Of a DNA stretch of 64,000 bases, positions 47,535 to 56,912 are shown piece after piece. This stretch comes from Chitinophaga vietnamensis (GTDB lineage Bacteria > Bacteroidota > Bacteroidia > Chitinophagales > Chitinophagaceae): NCBI RefSeq assembly GCF_902167635.1, contig NZ_CABHMS010000002.1:930001-994000 (forward strand), given 5' to 3'. Numbering within the stretch: the stretch's first letter is position 1; the number at the start of each line of letters is the position of its first letter. The notes below the pieces were generated by a model. It saw only the letters and a list, made by a program, of their open reading frames with translations. It made no database searches and was not told where the DNA came from. Both the position numbers and the translations under genes were made by a program.

Positions 47535-47873
47535 ATGAAACATTTTCTCTTGATAATAACCGCAGGTGTAATGCTGCACGTGGCTTCGGCCCGTGCAGCC
47601 GCACACTGCCCCCGGCAAGGGATTGACAGCCTGCTGAACCGCCAGCGGATCTACGTATATCCGAACCCGGTAGCCACCGCGCTGAAGGTAGAAACGGTGA
47701 AGCTCATCAAAGAGATGGCCATCTTTTCTGCCGAAGGGCGCCTTGTAAAACAACAGGGCAGGAGTGGTAACAACAGCCTGTTGCCCGTGCCCGAATTGCC
47801 GCACGGGGCCTACATCCTGCGGATCGTCTTTGAAGATGGCACCCGTGCCTCGAAGATGATCATCAAACAATAA
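47535..47873 (+). CDS. 112-residue exported protein consisting almost only of a T9SS type A sorting domain
   Basis: The start at 47535 is five bases after the giant gene's stop codon. A signal peptide (MKHFLLIITAGVMLHVASARA) is followed by about 20 residues including a Cys, and then a type A T9SS C-terminal domain: YVYPNPVATALKVETVK, EMAIFSAEGRLVKQQG, LPVPELPHGAYILRIVFEDG and a final KMIIKQ. There is essentially no cargo domain between signal and sorting domain. An open frame extends upstream to 47367 but that part lies inside the giant gene. It may be a T9SS decoy, a shuttle-pin-like component or a degenerate cargo protein. Confidence 0.78.
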   Translation: MKHFLLIITAGVMLHVASARAAAHCPRQGIDSLLNRQRIYVYPNPVATALKVETVKLIKEMAIFSAEGRLVKQQGRSGNNSLLPVPELPHGAYILRIVFEDGTRASKMIIKQ

Positions 47874-47900
47874 TCCTGTCAACCAGCAAAATTGAACAAG

Positions 47901-50900
47901 ATGTTAACCAGCATATTATCACAGGCCTTTTGCCTTGCTGCACGCAAGGGCAAACCTGTAATATCCTTGTTAGTGTTGCAGTTCGTAGCCCTGTATGGAT
48001 TCGCCCAGAATCTTTCCAACAAAGGGAAAGATTTCTGGGTGGGCTACGGACACCACCAGTTTATGGAGATGGGGGGAGATAACAGCCAGAACATGATCCT
48101 GTACCTGAGCGCGGAACAGGCGGCCACCGTAACGGTAACCATCAATGGTACCGCATGGACCCGCACCTATAATATCCCCGCCAATACGGTGATCGCCTCT
48201 GACCTGATACCCAAAGCTGGCGCCTTTGATGCTCGCCTGTATTCACTGCCGCCTTCTTATGGCGGCACCGGTGGGGAAGGCGTTTTCACCAACAAGGCCA
48301 TACACATACAAAGCAATGTGCCCATCGTGGCCTATGCGCACATCTATGGCAGCGCCTCTTCCGGCGCCACCATGCTCATGCCCGAAGAAACATGGGGTTA
48401 TTCTTACATCTCAGTGAACAGCCAGCAGAACTATTCCGATAACTGTTTCAACTGGATGTACGTGATCGCCAACCAGGACAATACCGTGATAGAGATCACG
48501 CCATCCGTGCTTTCCCGCAACGGGCGCGTGCCGGGCGTGCCATTCACGGCTACGCTCAACAGGGGCCAGATCTACCAGCTGGTAGGCGGTTCCCTCGGCG
48601 GCGGCAAGGGCCGCGAGCTGACGGGCACCACTATTAAATCGATCGCCAACAGCGCCGGGCAATGCTATCCCGTAGCGGTGTTCAGCGGCAGCAGCCGCAC
48701 CTCTATCACCTGCAATGGCAGCGGCAGCAGCGGCGATAACGATATACAACAGGTGTTCCCCTTCCAGGCATGGGGCAAGCGTTACCTGACAGCGCCCTTC
48801 TCGCAGGATTTTACGCCATCTACTTTTCAATACAGTATTTACAAGATCGTGGTGAAAGACAGGACTACTAACGTTAAGAAGAATGGGGTCCTGATACCAC
48901 AGGCAAGTATGAATCCCGCGGGATATTATGAGTATGTCAGCAATACGGCGGATTATATAGAATCTGATAAACCCGTGCTGGTGGCGCAATACATGTCGTC
49001 GTCAGGGGCATGCGGCAATACTAACTCACTCGGCGATCCGGAGATGGTCTATCTCAGCCCGATCGAGCAATCCATCAAGCGCGTAGGCTTCTACCGTAAT
49101 AACCGCGAGTTTATCACTGTTAATTATCTCACGCTCATCATCCCGCAGAAGGGACTGGGTTCTTTGAAGATAGATAATTCGGCACTCTATGATTATGCTT
49201 ACGATCATCCCAATTTACCCGGCTATAAAGTGGTGATCAAGAAATGGGATGCCGCGCCCGCGCAATGCGTGGTGACAAGCGATTCGGCCTTTACAGCGGT
49301 TACCTATGGCATGGGTAGCGTGGAGAGCTATGGCTATAATGCCGGTACGCTCATCAACAACCTCAATGCAGTAGGAGCGATCCATAATACTTATGATACT
49401 TCAAAATCTGTCAATGACTTTACCTGTACAAATACGCCGGTAGAGCTGTCGATATTGATGGCTTACCAACCCACTAAAATGGTTTGGCAGCTCAGCAAGC
49501 TGGGAGCGGCCGTAACGCCTAATGCAGATGTGACCGTGAATGCACCGGTAACTACCGGCGCAGTAGTGGTGAACGGCATTCAGTATTACAAATATACGCT
49601 GCCCGGTACTTACACATTTGCCAACACCGGTAACTACGATCTCACGGTGATGTCTACCCATCCGAGTATAGAGAACTGTACCAACACCGAAAAGGTAGGT
49701 TATACCATTGCCGTGAAAGGCAAGCCCGGCGCGCATATGAACTATGCCTATACCGGATGTACGCTGGACACTGTTTATTTTAAAGGAGATACTTCGAACA
49801 AAGAAGCAGTGATAGACAGATGGAAATGGGAATTCCCCGGCGCCGTGAAAGACAGTGGGGTAGCGGTGAAGAAAGTGTTCCCTGCCGGTACCGCCGCAGT
49901 AAGGCTTACCGTGATTTCGAAAGAAGGTTGCGTAGGAGATACCGCCTTTAACGTAACGGCCTTCCCCAAGCCGGTAGCGGCTTTCACAGCCGATCAGGCT
50001 TCGCTTTGCCAGGGAGGTACCGTTACTTTTACAGATAATGCTACTTACGGCGGCACATCGCCTATCAAATCCTGGTACTGGAATTTCGGCAACGACTCTG
50101 TGCTCAATGCCACTACCAATACAGGCCCGAAGATGCAGTATCCGCAACGCCAGGGCTATACGGTGAAACATGTGGTAAAGGTGAGCGACCTTTGCATCAG
50201 CGATACCGTGAGCTTGCCGATAACCGTGTATGCCACGCCCCATGCGGATTTCAGCTTCCCGGCCAATTGCCTCCCGGTAACTGGCGCCGTACAATTTACC
50301 AGCACCGCTACCGTGCCGGATGCGCAAACTTTCACCACGCATGCCTGGAACTTCGGAGATGCCAATGCCACGCCGGCCAATCCTAATACCGCATCTACCC
50401 AGAACCCTGCGCACAACTATCCTTCACCGGGGTCGTATGCCATCAAGTATTCCGTTACTACCGATAAAGGCTGTACGAAAGATACTACCATCACGGCTAA
50501 CTTCAAGCTGCAACCGTCTTTGGCCTTTGCCGCACTCACAGGCGTATGCGTGAACGTTACCGGCAGCATCAAAGTAGATAAAGCCAGTTTGTTGAATGGC
50601 GTAGCAGGCAAAGGCTACTACCGCGGTCCTGCAACAGATTCCAGCGGCAATTTCAAACCCGCCGCCGCGGGCGCCGGTACACATACTATCTGGTATGTTT
50701 ATAAAACAGATAGCGGCTGCGCAGATTCCGTATCTACTAGCATCGTGGTGTATCCCAAGCCGGTAGCGGCATTCAACGCTACTGCCTCCATCTGCCTCGG
50801 ACAGACGGTAAATGTAAACGATCAATCTACCGGTACCATCAGCAGCTGGCAATGGGATCTTGGCAATGGTACACAGGCCACCAACACCAATAATAACCCG

Positions 50901-52025
50901 TTCACGATCACATATGCAAAGGATTCTACGTACAAAGTGAGCCTCGTAGCCATAAGCGACCACCAATGTACCAGCGATACGGCTACCGCCAGCGTAGCCG
51001 TACATCCTTTGCCTGTAGCGGATTTCAAACTGCCCGCAACGGTTTGTATGCCCGATGGCAGCGCACAGTTCACCAACCTCTCCACCACCAAGGACGCATC
51101 GGCCCTCAGCTACCAGTGGAGCTTCGGCGATGGCAAACCAGGCCTCAGCGATAAAGACCCGCTGTACCACTACCAGGCCTATGGTCCTTTCGATGTGAAA
51201 CTGACGGTGACTACCGCCAACGGCTGTACGAATTTTACCACTAAAACGCTCAGCGCCTTCTTTGGCCAGCCGGTAGCGGCTTTCAAGGTAAGGCCCGACA
51301 CGCTCTGCCAGGGGACCGACAATGTGTTCACCGACCAGAGCACCGATGCCACCAGCGCTATTAACAGCTGGACCTGGACCTTCGGCGATGGCAGCAGCTC
51401 CACACAACAAAACCCGGTGAAGAAGTATACCGCGCCAGGCGAATACGCCGTGCAACTGGTAGTGACCAACAAAGCCGGCTGCGGCTCTGCGGCCTTTAAC
51501 AGCAAAGTGATCGTGTACTTGCAACCCGTGATAGATGCCGGTCCTTCGTTCGTAGTGCCACAAGGCACCGTGATACACTTCCAGCCGCTGGCCAATGATT
51601 CGGTGAACCTCAGCTTCCGTTGGGAACCGGCGGCCGACTTCCCCAACCCGAGGATATTGTCGCCCGTGATCACCGCCATGCACGACCAGCAATACACGCT
51701 CACCGCCATTGGTAAGCATAACTGTACCGCCAGCGATGTGATGTCTGTGAAAGTGTTGAAACCCGTATCGCCGCCCAACGCCTTCTCACCGAATGGCGAC
51801 GGCATCAACGATACCTGGGTGATCCGCAACCTGAGCGATTATCCCGGCAGCACGGTAGAAGTGTTCAACCGTTATGGCCAGCGCGTATTCCGCTCCGATG
51901 GCTACGAAACGCCCTGGGATGGCTCCTTCAAAGGGAATATCCTGCCCACCGGCACTTACTATTATGTCATCAAGCTGAAGAACGGCTTCCCGCCAATCAC
52001 CGGCTATGTGGCAATCATCCGATAA
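47901..52025 (+). CDS. PKD-repeat T9SS type B surface protein with an IgGFc-binding-like domain
   Basis: 1,374 residues from the ATG at 47901 (a TTG at 47892 would add three residues). A signal peptide ends about ALYGFAQ. Residues 36-480 match the giant upstream protein: GKDFWVGYGHHQFMEMG, PIVAYAHIYGSASSGATMLM, YLSPIEQSIKRVGFYR and YGMGSVESYGYNAGTL. After it come about six PKD/Ig-like domains, for example SWYWNFGND, THAWNFGDANATP, SWQWDLGNG, SYQWSFGDGKPG and SWTWTFGDGSSS. A type B sorting domain closes it (NAFSPNGDGINDTWVIRNL, GYVAIIR). It is probably exported by the T9SS and bound to the cell surface as an adhesin or binding protein. Confidence 0.9.
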   Translation: MLTSILSQAFCLAARKGKPVISLLVLQFVALYGFAQNLSNKGKDFWVGYGHHQFMEMGGDNSQNMILYLSAEQAATVTVTINGTAWTRTYNIPANTVIASDLIPKAGAFDARLYSLPPSYGGTGGEGVFTNKAIHIQSNVPIVAYAHIYGSASSGATMLMPEETWGYSYISVNSQQNYSDNCFNWMYVIANQDNTVIEITPSVLSRNGRVPGVPFTATLNRGQIYQLVGGSLGGGKGRELTGTTIKSIANSAGQCYPVAVFSGSSRTSITCNGSGSSGDNDIQQVFPFQAWGKRYLTAPFSQDFTPSTFQYSIYKIVVKDRTTNVKKNGVLIPQASMNPAGYYEYVSNTADYIESDKPVLVAQYMSSSGACGNTNSLGDPEMVYLSPIEQSIKRVGFYRNNREFITVNYLTLIIPQKGLGSLKIDNSALYDYAYDHPNLPGYKVVIKKWDAAPAQCVVTSDSAFTAVTYGMGSVESYGYNAGTLINNLNAVGAIHNTYDTSKSVNDFTCTNTPVELSILMAYQPTKMVWQLSKLGAAVTPNADVTVNAPVTTGAVVVNGIQYYKYTLPGTYTFANTGNYDLTVMSTHPSIENCTNTEKVGYTIAVKGKPGAHMNYAYTGCTLDTVYFKGDTSNKEAVIDRWKWEFPGAVKDSGVAVKKVFPAGTAAVRLTVISKEGCVGDTAFNVTAFPKPVAAFTADQASLCQGGTVTFTDNATYGGTSPIKSWYWNFGNDSVLNATTNTGPKMQYPQRQGYTVKHVVKVSDLCISDTVSLPITVYATPHADFSFPANCLPVTGAVQFTSTATVPDAQTFTTHAWNFGDANATPANPNTASTQNPAHNYPSPGSYAIKYSVTTDKGCTKDTTITANFKLQPSLAFAALTGVCVNVTGSIKVDKASLLNGVAGKGYYRGPATDSSGNFKPAAAGAGTHTIWYVYKTDSGCADSVSTSIVVYPKPVAAFNATASICLGQTVNVNDQSTGTISSWQWDLGNGTQATNTNNNPFTITYAKDSTYKVSLVAISDHQCTSDTATASVAVHPLPVADFKLPATVCMPDGSAQFTNLSTTKDASALSYQWSFGDGKPGLSDKDPLYHYQAYGPFDVKLTVTTANGCTNFTTKTLSAFFGQPVAAFKVRPDTLCQGTDNVFTDQSTDATSAINSWTWTFGDGSSSTQQNPVKKYTAPGEYAVQLVVTNKAGCGSAAFNSKVIVYLQPVIDAGPSFVVPQGTVIHFQPLANDSVNLSFRWEPAADFPNPRILSPVITAMHDQQYTLTAIGKHNCTASDVMSVKVLKPVSPPNAFSPNGDGINDTWVIRNLSDYPGSTVEVFNRYGQRVFRSDGYETPWDGSFKGNILPTGTYYYVIKLKNGFPPITGYVAIIR

Positions 52026-52057
52026 AATCCATCATTCACATAAAATATACTGCGTAA

Positions 52058-53062
52058 ATGAGAACCAATATTGCTGCACTGCTCCTGACGCTGATCGCCA
52101 CCTTTGCCGGTTCCCGGCTGATGGCGCAGGCCGATCCGCACTTCTCCCAGTACTACGTATATCCGTCATGGTTAAACCCTGCCCTCACCGGCGCCTTCGA
52201 CGGAGACTACCGCGTGGCGGCCATCTACCGCACCCAATGGGGAAATATCAGCCCGTTTAAAACGTATGGCATCGCCGCGGAAGTGCCTACACAAAAGAAC
52301 ATCCACTTCGGCGCCAGCGTATTAAACCAGGCCGCCGGCGATGGCGGATATAACTATACTACCGGTTATGCCAGCGCCGCTTACACCGGCGTGAAGCTCG
52401 ATGCCCGTCACTATCATCAGCTGGTGTTCGGCCTCCAGCTGGGGTTTATGCAACGCCGCTTTGATCCGTCCAAGTTCACCTTCGGCGAACAATGGAATCC
52501 TGTTACCGGCTACAATCCCGGCAATCCCATTACCGACGGGCTCACACGCAGCTCCGCCGCTTCCTTCGATGCCGGCGCCGGCGCGCTGTATTACGATGCT
52601 ACGCCGGGTAAGTCGTATAACATCTACGGCGGATTCTCCGTGATGCACCTCACCAGGCCCACCGATCAGTTCAGTCCCAGCGGCGATGCCCGCTTCCCTA
52701 TGCGCTTCAATGTGCATGGCGGCGTGAAACTAACGTTGTCGGATATACTGAGCATCACGCCCAACTTCCTGTTCATGCAACAGGGATCGGCACAGGAGAA
52801 GATGATCGGCGCCTATGGCCAGCTCAATGCCGCCACCGGCACCGATGTGATGCTGGGCCTCAACTACCGCGTCAATGATGCCTTCGCCACCCATGCCGGC
52901 TTCATCTACAAGAATATGATGCTCGGCGTGAGCTACGATATCAATACTTCCGACCTCGCCCGCATGGCGCATGGTTCCAACAGCTTTGAGATATCGCTCA
53001 CCTTCATCGGCCGGAAACGTGTAAGAACGCCGGAAGTGGAATTTGTTTGTCCAAGATTGTAA
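52058..53062 (+). CDS. PorP/SprF family T9SS membrane protein (first copy)
   Basis: 334 residues. The signal peptide ends at about LMAQ, followed by ADPHFSQYYVYPSWLNPALTGAF, the hallmark opening of PorP/SprF proteins. The remainder is a beta-barrel-like series with AGALYYDATPGKSYNIYGGFS and LTLSDILSITPNFLFMQQG. These outer-membrane proteins help secrete or anchor cargo with type B sorting domains. It follows the 1,374-residue PKD protein by 32 bases and precedes an OmpA-type protein. Confidence 0.92.
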   Translation: MRTNIAALLLTLIATFAGSRLMAQADPHFSQYYVYPSWLNPALTGAFDGDYRVAAIYRTQWGNISPFKTYGIAAEVPTQKNIHFGASVLNQAAGDGGYNYTTGYASAAYTGVKLDARHYHQLVFGLQLGFMQRRFDPSKFTFGEQWNPVTGYNPGNPITDGLTRSSAASFDAGAGALYYDATPGKSYNIYGGFSVMHLTRPTDQFSPSGDARFPMRFNVHGGVKLTLSDILSITPNFLFMQQGSAQEKMIGAYGQLNAATGTDVMLGLNYRVNDAFATHAGFIYKNMMLGVSYDINTSDLARMAHGSNSFEISLTFIGRKRVRTPEVEFVCPRL

Positions 53063-53083
53063 TCAACCCCTTAACATCAGCTC

Positions 53084-55081
53084 ATGAAAAAAATATTTTT
53101 AACTTCCGCTGTATTGCTGGCTGCTACTATATCTTACGCGCAGTTCACCTACGATTACCTGCGCGCGGCAGACCAGTACTACCGTAACGAAGACTATAAC
53201 TCTGCGGCGCAGTACTACGAAAAATACCTGGGCTCCCGCAGCAAAACGCTGCGTCCCGAAGGCTATAAGCCTTATGCCGCCATCGGGCCGGAGAAGAAAA
53301 AAGCCACGCCTGCCAGCAATGAACAGCAGGCCGTTTACAAGCTCGCCGAAAGCTACCGTAATCTGCATAATTACCAGAAGGCTGCACCCTACTATGAATC
53401 CGTGCTGGAATTTGGCAAGAACAGTTTCCCGCTGGCGCCTTACTACTACGCTGTTTCGCTGCGTGCATTAGGTAAATATGAAGATGCCGCCAAAGCCTTC
53501 CGCAATTTCCTGGACAGCTATACGGCGGTAGACCGCTACAGCCGCGCGGCTACACAGGAAGTACGTAACCTGGACTTTATCATCGCGCAGCTTGCGCGTA
53601 AAGACCAGGACCAGTACCAGTTGCGCAAAGCGCCGCCGGCCCTCAACACCACCGGCGCCAGTTATGCGCCGGTATGGGCTTCCGGCAATGCGTTGCTGTT
53701 CACCTCCACGCGGCCGGATAGCTCCTTCCATAAAAATCATACTTACATCAACCGCCTATACACCGCGGACTATGCCGATGGCCAGGCCAGCAACATACAG
53801 CTGCTCGCGATGGCGCAGCCCGAAGCGCTGCACCAGGGCGCTGCCTGCCTTTCGCCGGATGGACAGCTGCTTTACCTCACCCGTTGGCATATCGATCACG
53901 GCCACAAAATTTCCAGTATCTGGTATGCGCGTAAAAATAATAACCAGTGGAGCGCGCCGGTGCAGCTGGATGCGATCGTGAATGCGCCCGGCGCTAACGC
54001 CCAGCAGCCTTTTGTATTGCCCGATGGTAAAACATTGGTGTACGCGAGCGACCGGCCCGGCGGTTTTGGCGGTTTCGATCTCTGGTACGCTACATTGGAC
54101 GATGACGGCAAACCCTTGAGCAGCGCCAATCTCGGCGAGGTGATCAATACGCCCGATAATGAGCAGGCGCCTTATTATCATGCCGCCACGCATACCCTGG
54201 TGTTCTCTACCGATGGCCGTACCGGCATGGGCGGCTATGATTTCTTTGCCAGCAAGGGCAACGTAGGCAACTGGCAGGAACCGCTGAACCTCGGCTATCC
54301 CGTGAATTCCATCAAAGACGATATCTATTTCGCCAGTCGCAGTAACAACCGCAACCTGCTGGATGATGTATTGATCGGCACCGACCGTGCCGCAGAGTGC
54401 TGCCTGGAACTGTTCTTCCTGCATAAGGTGCGGCCGCCGCGCCAGCTCAGCGGCATGGTGGTGGCTTGCGATAACAATACGCCCGTTTCCGGCGCGGCCG
54501 TGCAGATCATCGATACGGTGCACAATAAGGTGATTGCTACGCGGAGTACAGGGAGCGATGGTAAATATGATTTTACAGTAGATGAATACCTGCCCCTGAA
54601 AGCCATTGCTAACGCCGACGGCTATACGGCAAATACCCAACAGATCGCCGTGCCTGAAAATGAAGATACCGCCGCTATCGCCGCGCCGGTGCTCTGTTTG
54701 GTGAGGATCGTTGCGCCGCCGTCGCCGGTAGTATTGGAAAATGTATACTACGATTTCGATGTAGCGACGCTGAAAGAGGAATCTTTCGCTTCGCTGGATA
54801 AACTAGTACAGCTGCTCAACGAGCATCCAACGATGGAGATAGAATTGAGCGCGCATACCGACAGCAAAGGTACGCCCAGGCATAACCAGCGCCTGTCGGA
54901 GGCCCGCGCTAAAAGTTGTGTGGACTATCTCGTGAGCAAGGGCATCGACCCGAAACGCTTGTCGTACAAAGGTTACGGCGCAACGCAGCCGGTGGCGCCC
55001 AACACTTTGCCTGACGGCAGCGATAACCCGGAAGGGCGTCAGCAAAACAGGAGAACGGCGTTCACGATCCTGAAACAGTAA
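53084..55081 (+). CDS. OmpA family protein with TPR, WD40-like and peptidoglycan-binding domains (PorE-like)
   Basis: 665 residues. Signal peptide, then TPR helices at about 25-160 (DQYYRNEDYNSAAQYYEKYL, YRNLHNYQKAAPYYESVLEF). A WD40/PD40-type propeller is at about 190-440 (GAACLSPDGQLLYLTRW, FVLPDGKTLVYASDRPGG, VFSTDGRTGMGGYDF). A carboxypeptidase-like beta domain lies near 455-530 and an OmpA domain near 550-665 (YYDFDVATLKEESFASLDKL, LSAHTDSKGTPRHNQRLSEA, with D and R for peptidoglycan binding). The order is that of PorE, the T9SS component that ties the machinery to peptidoglycan. It lies between two PorP/SprF genes. Confidence 0.9.
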   Translation: MKKIFLTSAVLLAATISYAQFTYDYLRAADQYYRNEDYNSAAQYYEKYLGSRSKTLRPEGYKPYAAIGPEKKKATPASNEQQAVYKLAESYRNLHNYQKAAPYYESVLEFGKNSFPLAPYYYAVSLRALGKYEDAAKAFRNFLDSYTAVDRYSRAATQEVRNLDFIIAQLARKDQDQYQLRKAPPALNTTGASYAPVWASGNALLFTSTRPDSSFHKNHTYINRLYTADYADGQASNIQLLAMAQPEALHQGAACLSPDGQLLYLTRWHIDHGHKISSIWYARKNNNQWSAPVQLDAIVNAPGANAQQPFVLPDGKTLVYASDRPGGFGGFDLWYATLDDDGKPLSSANLGEVINTPDNEQAPYYHAATHTLVFSTDGRTGMGGYDFFASKGNVGNWQEPLNLGYPVNSIKDDIYFASRSNNRNLLDDVLIGTDRAAECCLELFFLHKVRPPRQLSGMVVACDNNTPVSGAAVQIIDTVHNKVIATRSTGSDGKYDFTVDEYLPLKAIANADGYTANTQQIAVPENEDTAAIAAPVLCLVRIVAPPSPVVLENVYYDFDVATLKEESFASLDKLVQLLNEHPTMEIELSAHTDSKGTPRHNQRLSEARAKSCVDYLVSKGIDPKRLSYKGYGATQPVAPNTLPDGSDNPEGRQQNRRTAFTILKQ

Positions 55082-55092
55082 AATTTTGAGCC

Positions 55093-56121
55093 ATGAAAAA
55101 GTATGTGTTAACAGGCCTGGTGATGTTGCTGATGACGGCCGCCCGTGCGCAACAGCAGCCGCACTATACGCAGTATATCATGAATCCCTTTATCATCAAT
55201 CCTGCGTTGGCGGGCATTGAGAATTATTGGGACCTGCGCCTGAGCCATCGTCATCAGTGGGCGGGCCTGCAGGGCGCGCCGGTAACCACCTACCTTTCGC
55301 TGCAGGGGCCATTGCGGCATTCGGAATATGCGAATGCTTCGCCCACGGGTTTCAGCCCGGAAGGCGAGAACCCGCGCGGAAAGGCCTATTGGCGCGATTA
55401 TACCACGCCGCCGCCGCATGCCGGCGCGGGGCTGGTGATACTCAACGACAAGGCCGGCCCGCTCAACCGCTTTTCCATCCAGGGCGCCTATGCGCATCAT
55501 ATCAACCTCTCGCCACGCACCAGCGTGAGCGCCGGGATAGGGCTGGGCGTGCAGCAGGTGAGCCTCGATGCCAGCAAGGTGAATTTCCTCGATCCTTCCG
55601 ACCCGGCAGTAGGCGCCGCCGGCGTGCTCAACAGGTGGCGGCCCGATGTAAGCGCAGGACTGTGGCTCTATTCAGCAGATTATTTCGCAGGCATCTCTGC
55701 CCAGAATATTATTCCGCAAAAACTTGGATTTGATAACGGTAAACTGGTGGGAGATTCCGTTTACCATGGTAAAATGGTTCCCCACCTTTTTTTCACTACC
55801 GGCTACCGCTTATGGCTAAACGAAGATGTGAACGTGATCCCGTCTGTGATGGTGAAGTTCATCACCGCGATGCCGGTAAGCGTAGATGTGAATGCCCGCT
55901 TTATGTTCCGCGACCGCTTCTGGGCAGGCGCCTCTTACCGCCTGCAGGATGGCGTAGCAGGCATGTTCGGCGTGAATATCAGTTCACTGATCAATATCGG
56001 TTACTCGTACGACTATACGGCATCTTCGCTGAATGCCGTCAGCAAAGGATCGCATGAGATCATGATCGGTTTTTTGCTGGGCAACAAGTTCGGAGATACC
56101 TGCCCCCGGAATGTGTGGTAG
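55093..56121 (+). CDS. PorP/SprF family T9SS membrane protein (second copy)
   Basis: 342 residues. After a short signal peptide (to ARAQ), QQPHYTQYIMNPFIINPALAGIENYWDLRL is the family opening. Further strands include HAGAGLVILNDKAGPLNRFS and GLGVQQVSLDASKVNFLDPS. It begins 11 bases after the OmpA-type gene. With the copy at 52058 it makes two PorP/SprF proteins for the two type B cargo proteins in the same run. Confidence 0.92.
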   Translation: MKKYVLTGLVMLLMTAARAQQQPHYTQYIMNPFIINPALAGIENYWDLRLSHRHQWAGLQGAPVTTYLSLQGPLRHSEYANASPTGFSPEGENPRGKAYWRDYTTPPPHAGAGLVILNDKAGPLNRFSIQGAYAHHINLSPRTSVSAGIGLGVQQVSLDASKVNFLDPSDPAVGAAGVLNRWRPDVSAGLWLYSADYFAGISAQNIIPQKLGFDNGKLVGDSVYHGKMVPHLFFTTGYRLWLNEDVNVIPSVMVKFITAMPVSVDVNARFMFRDRFWAGASYRLQDGVAGMFGVNISSLINIGYSYDYTASSLNAVSKGSHEIMIGFLLGNKFGDTCPRNVW

Positions 56122-56190
56122 TCTGTCCATCTATCTCTTTACCATTTAACAAACATCTATAAACATCAAACCAAAAAATCAAAATTGATT

Positions 56191-56772
56191 ATGAAACAAT
56201 TCATGCGTTGCGTGCCCTATGCACTGGTGCTTTCTGTAGTAATGTTGTTCGTTGCCTGCTCTAAAGATGGCGCCCAGGGCCCTGCTGGCGCGCCGGGTCC
56301 TGCCGGTCCTGCTGGTCCTGCCGGCCCGAAAGGCGACTCCGGTGTTGCCGGCAATGCCAATGTTATTTACTCCGGCTGGCTCGATGTGAAGTATAGTCCG
56401 GCTCAAACCCAGACGCGCCCCGACGGTACGATCGATACGGTGTTGTATGGCGCTGTGATACCGGCAGCCAAGCTGGATTCTGTGCTGTTGGGCAAAGCAG
56501 ATGTACATGTATACCTGAACCTGGGAACGCTGGCCACACAAAGCGTAGTGCCCTTACCGTATGTAGATGAGAACGGGTTCCTGATCCGTTATGTGGCAAC
56601 GCCCAAAACCATTACGCTGCTGGCCAATGCGCCCATCAGTACTGTCACGACAGCGGCAGGCAAGAGATACCAGTACCGGTATGTGATCACGCCGGGTAGC
56701 GCAGCTGCCCGCGGCGTCGTGAACTGGGACGATTACAATCAGGTGAAAGCCTTGCTGCACCTGCAAGATTAG
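56191..56772 (+). CDS. lipoprotein with a short collagen-like stretch
   Basis: 193 residues from the ATG at 56191 (a TTG two codons earlier is less likely). The signal peptide ends in a lipobox (VVMLFVAC). Right after it, eight G-X-Y triplets (GAQGPAGAPGPAGPAGPAGP onward) form a collagen-like stalk. The remaining 140 or so residues (NVIYSGWLDVKYSP to the end) form a globular beta-rich domain I do not recognise. Such lipoproteins are usual in Bacteroidota and probably display the globular head above the outer membrane as a trimer. It follows the PorP/SprF gene by about 70 bases and may be part of the same transcript. Confidence 0.8.
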   Translation: MKQFMRCVPYALVLSVVMLFVACSKDGAQGPAGAPGPAGPAGPAGPKGDSGVAGNANVIYSGWLDVKYSPAQTQTRPDGTIDTVLYGAVIPAAKLDSVLLGKADVHVYLNLGTLATQSVVPLPYVDENGFLIRYVATPKTITLLANAPISTVTTAAGKRYQYRYVITPGSAAARGVVNWDDYNQVKALLHLQD

Positions 56773-56798
56773 CAATTAATACTCAGCATAGATGTGAA

Positions 56799-56844
56799 GG
56801 GCTTCCCTTTCCAGGGAGGCCCGTTACTACCAGCTCCGTAGGAG
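56799..56844. repeat. two small hairpins after the collagen-like gene
   Basis: GGGCTTCCC-TTTCCA-GGGAGGCCC (56799-56822, with one G-T pair) and GCTCC-GTA-GGAGC (56832-56844). No T-run follows. They may slow or end transcription before the sigma factor gene. The second has the same layout as the GCCCC-TAC-GGGGC hairpins at the left end of the 8.6 kb array, with different bases. Confidence 0.5.
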
Positions 56845-56912
56845 CGATAGCCCGGGGTGCACGGGGCGGTAGATATTTATATAACAGCAGTTATAAAAAG
56901 AAGACCAAGCAT

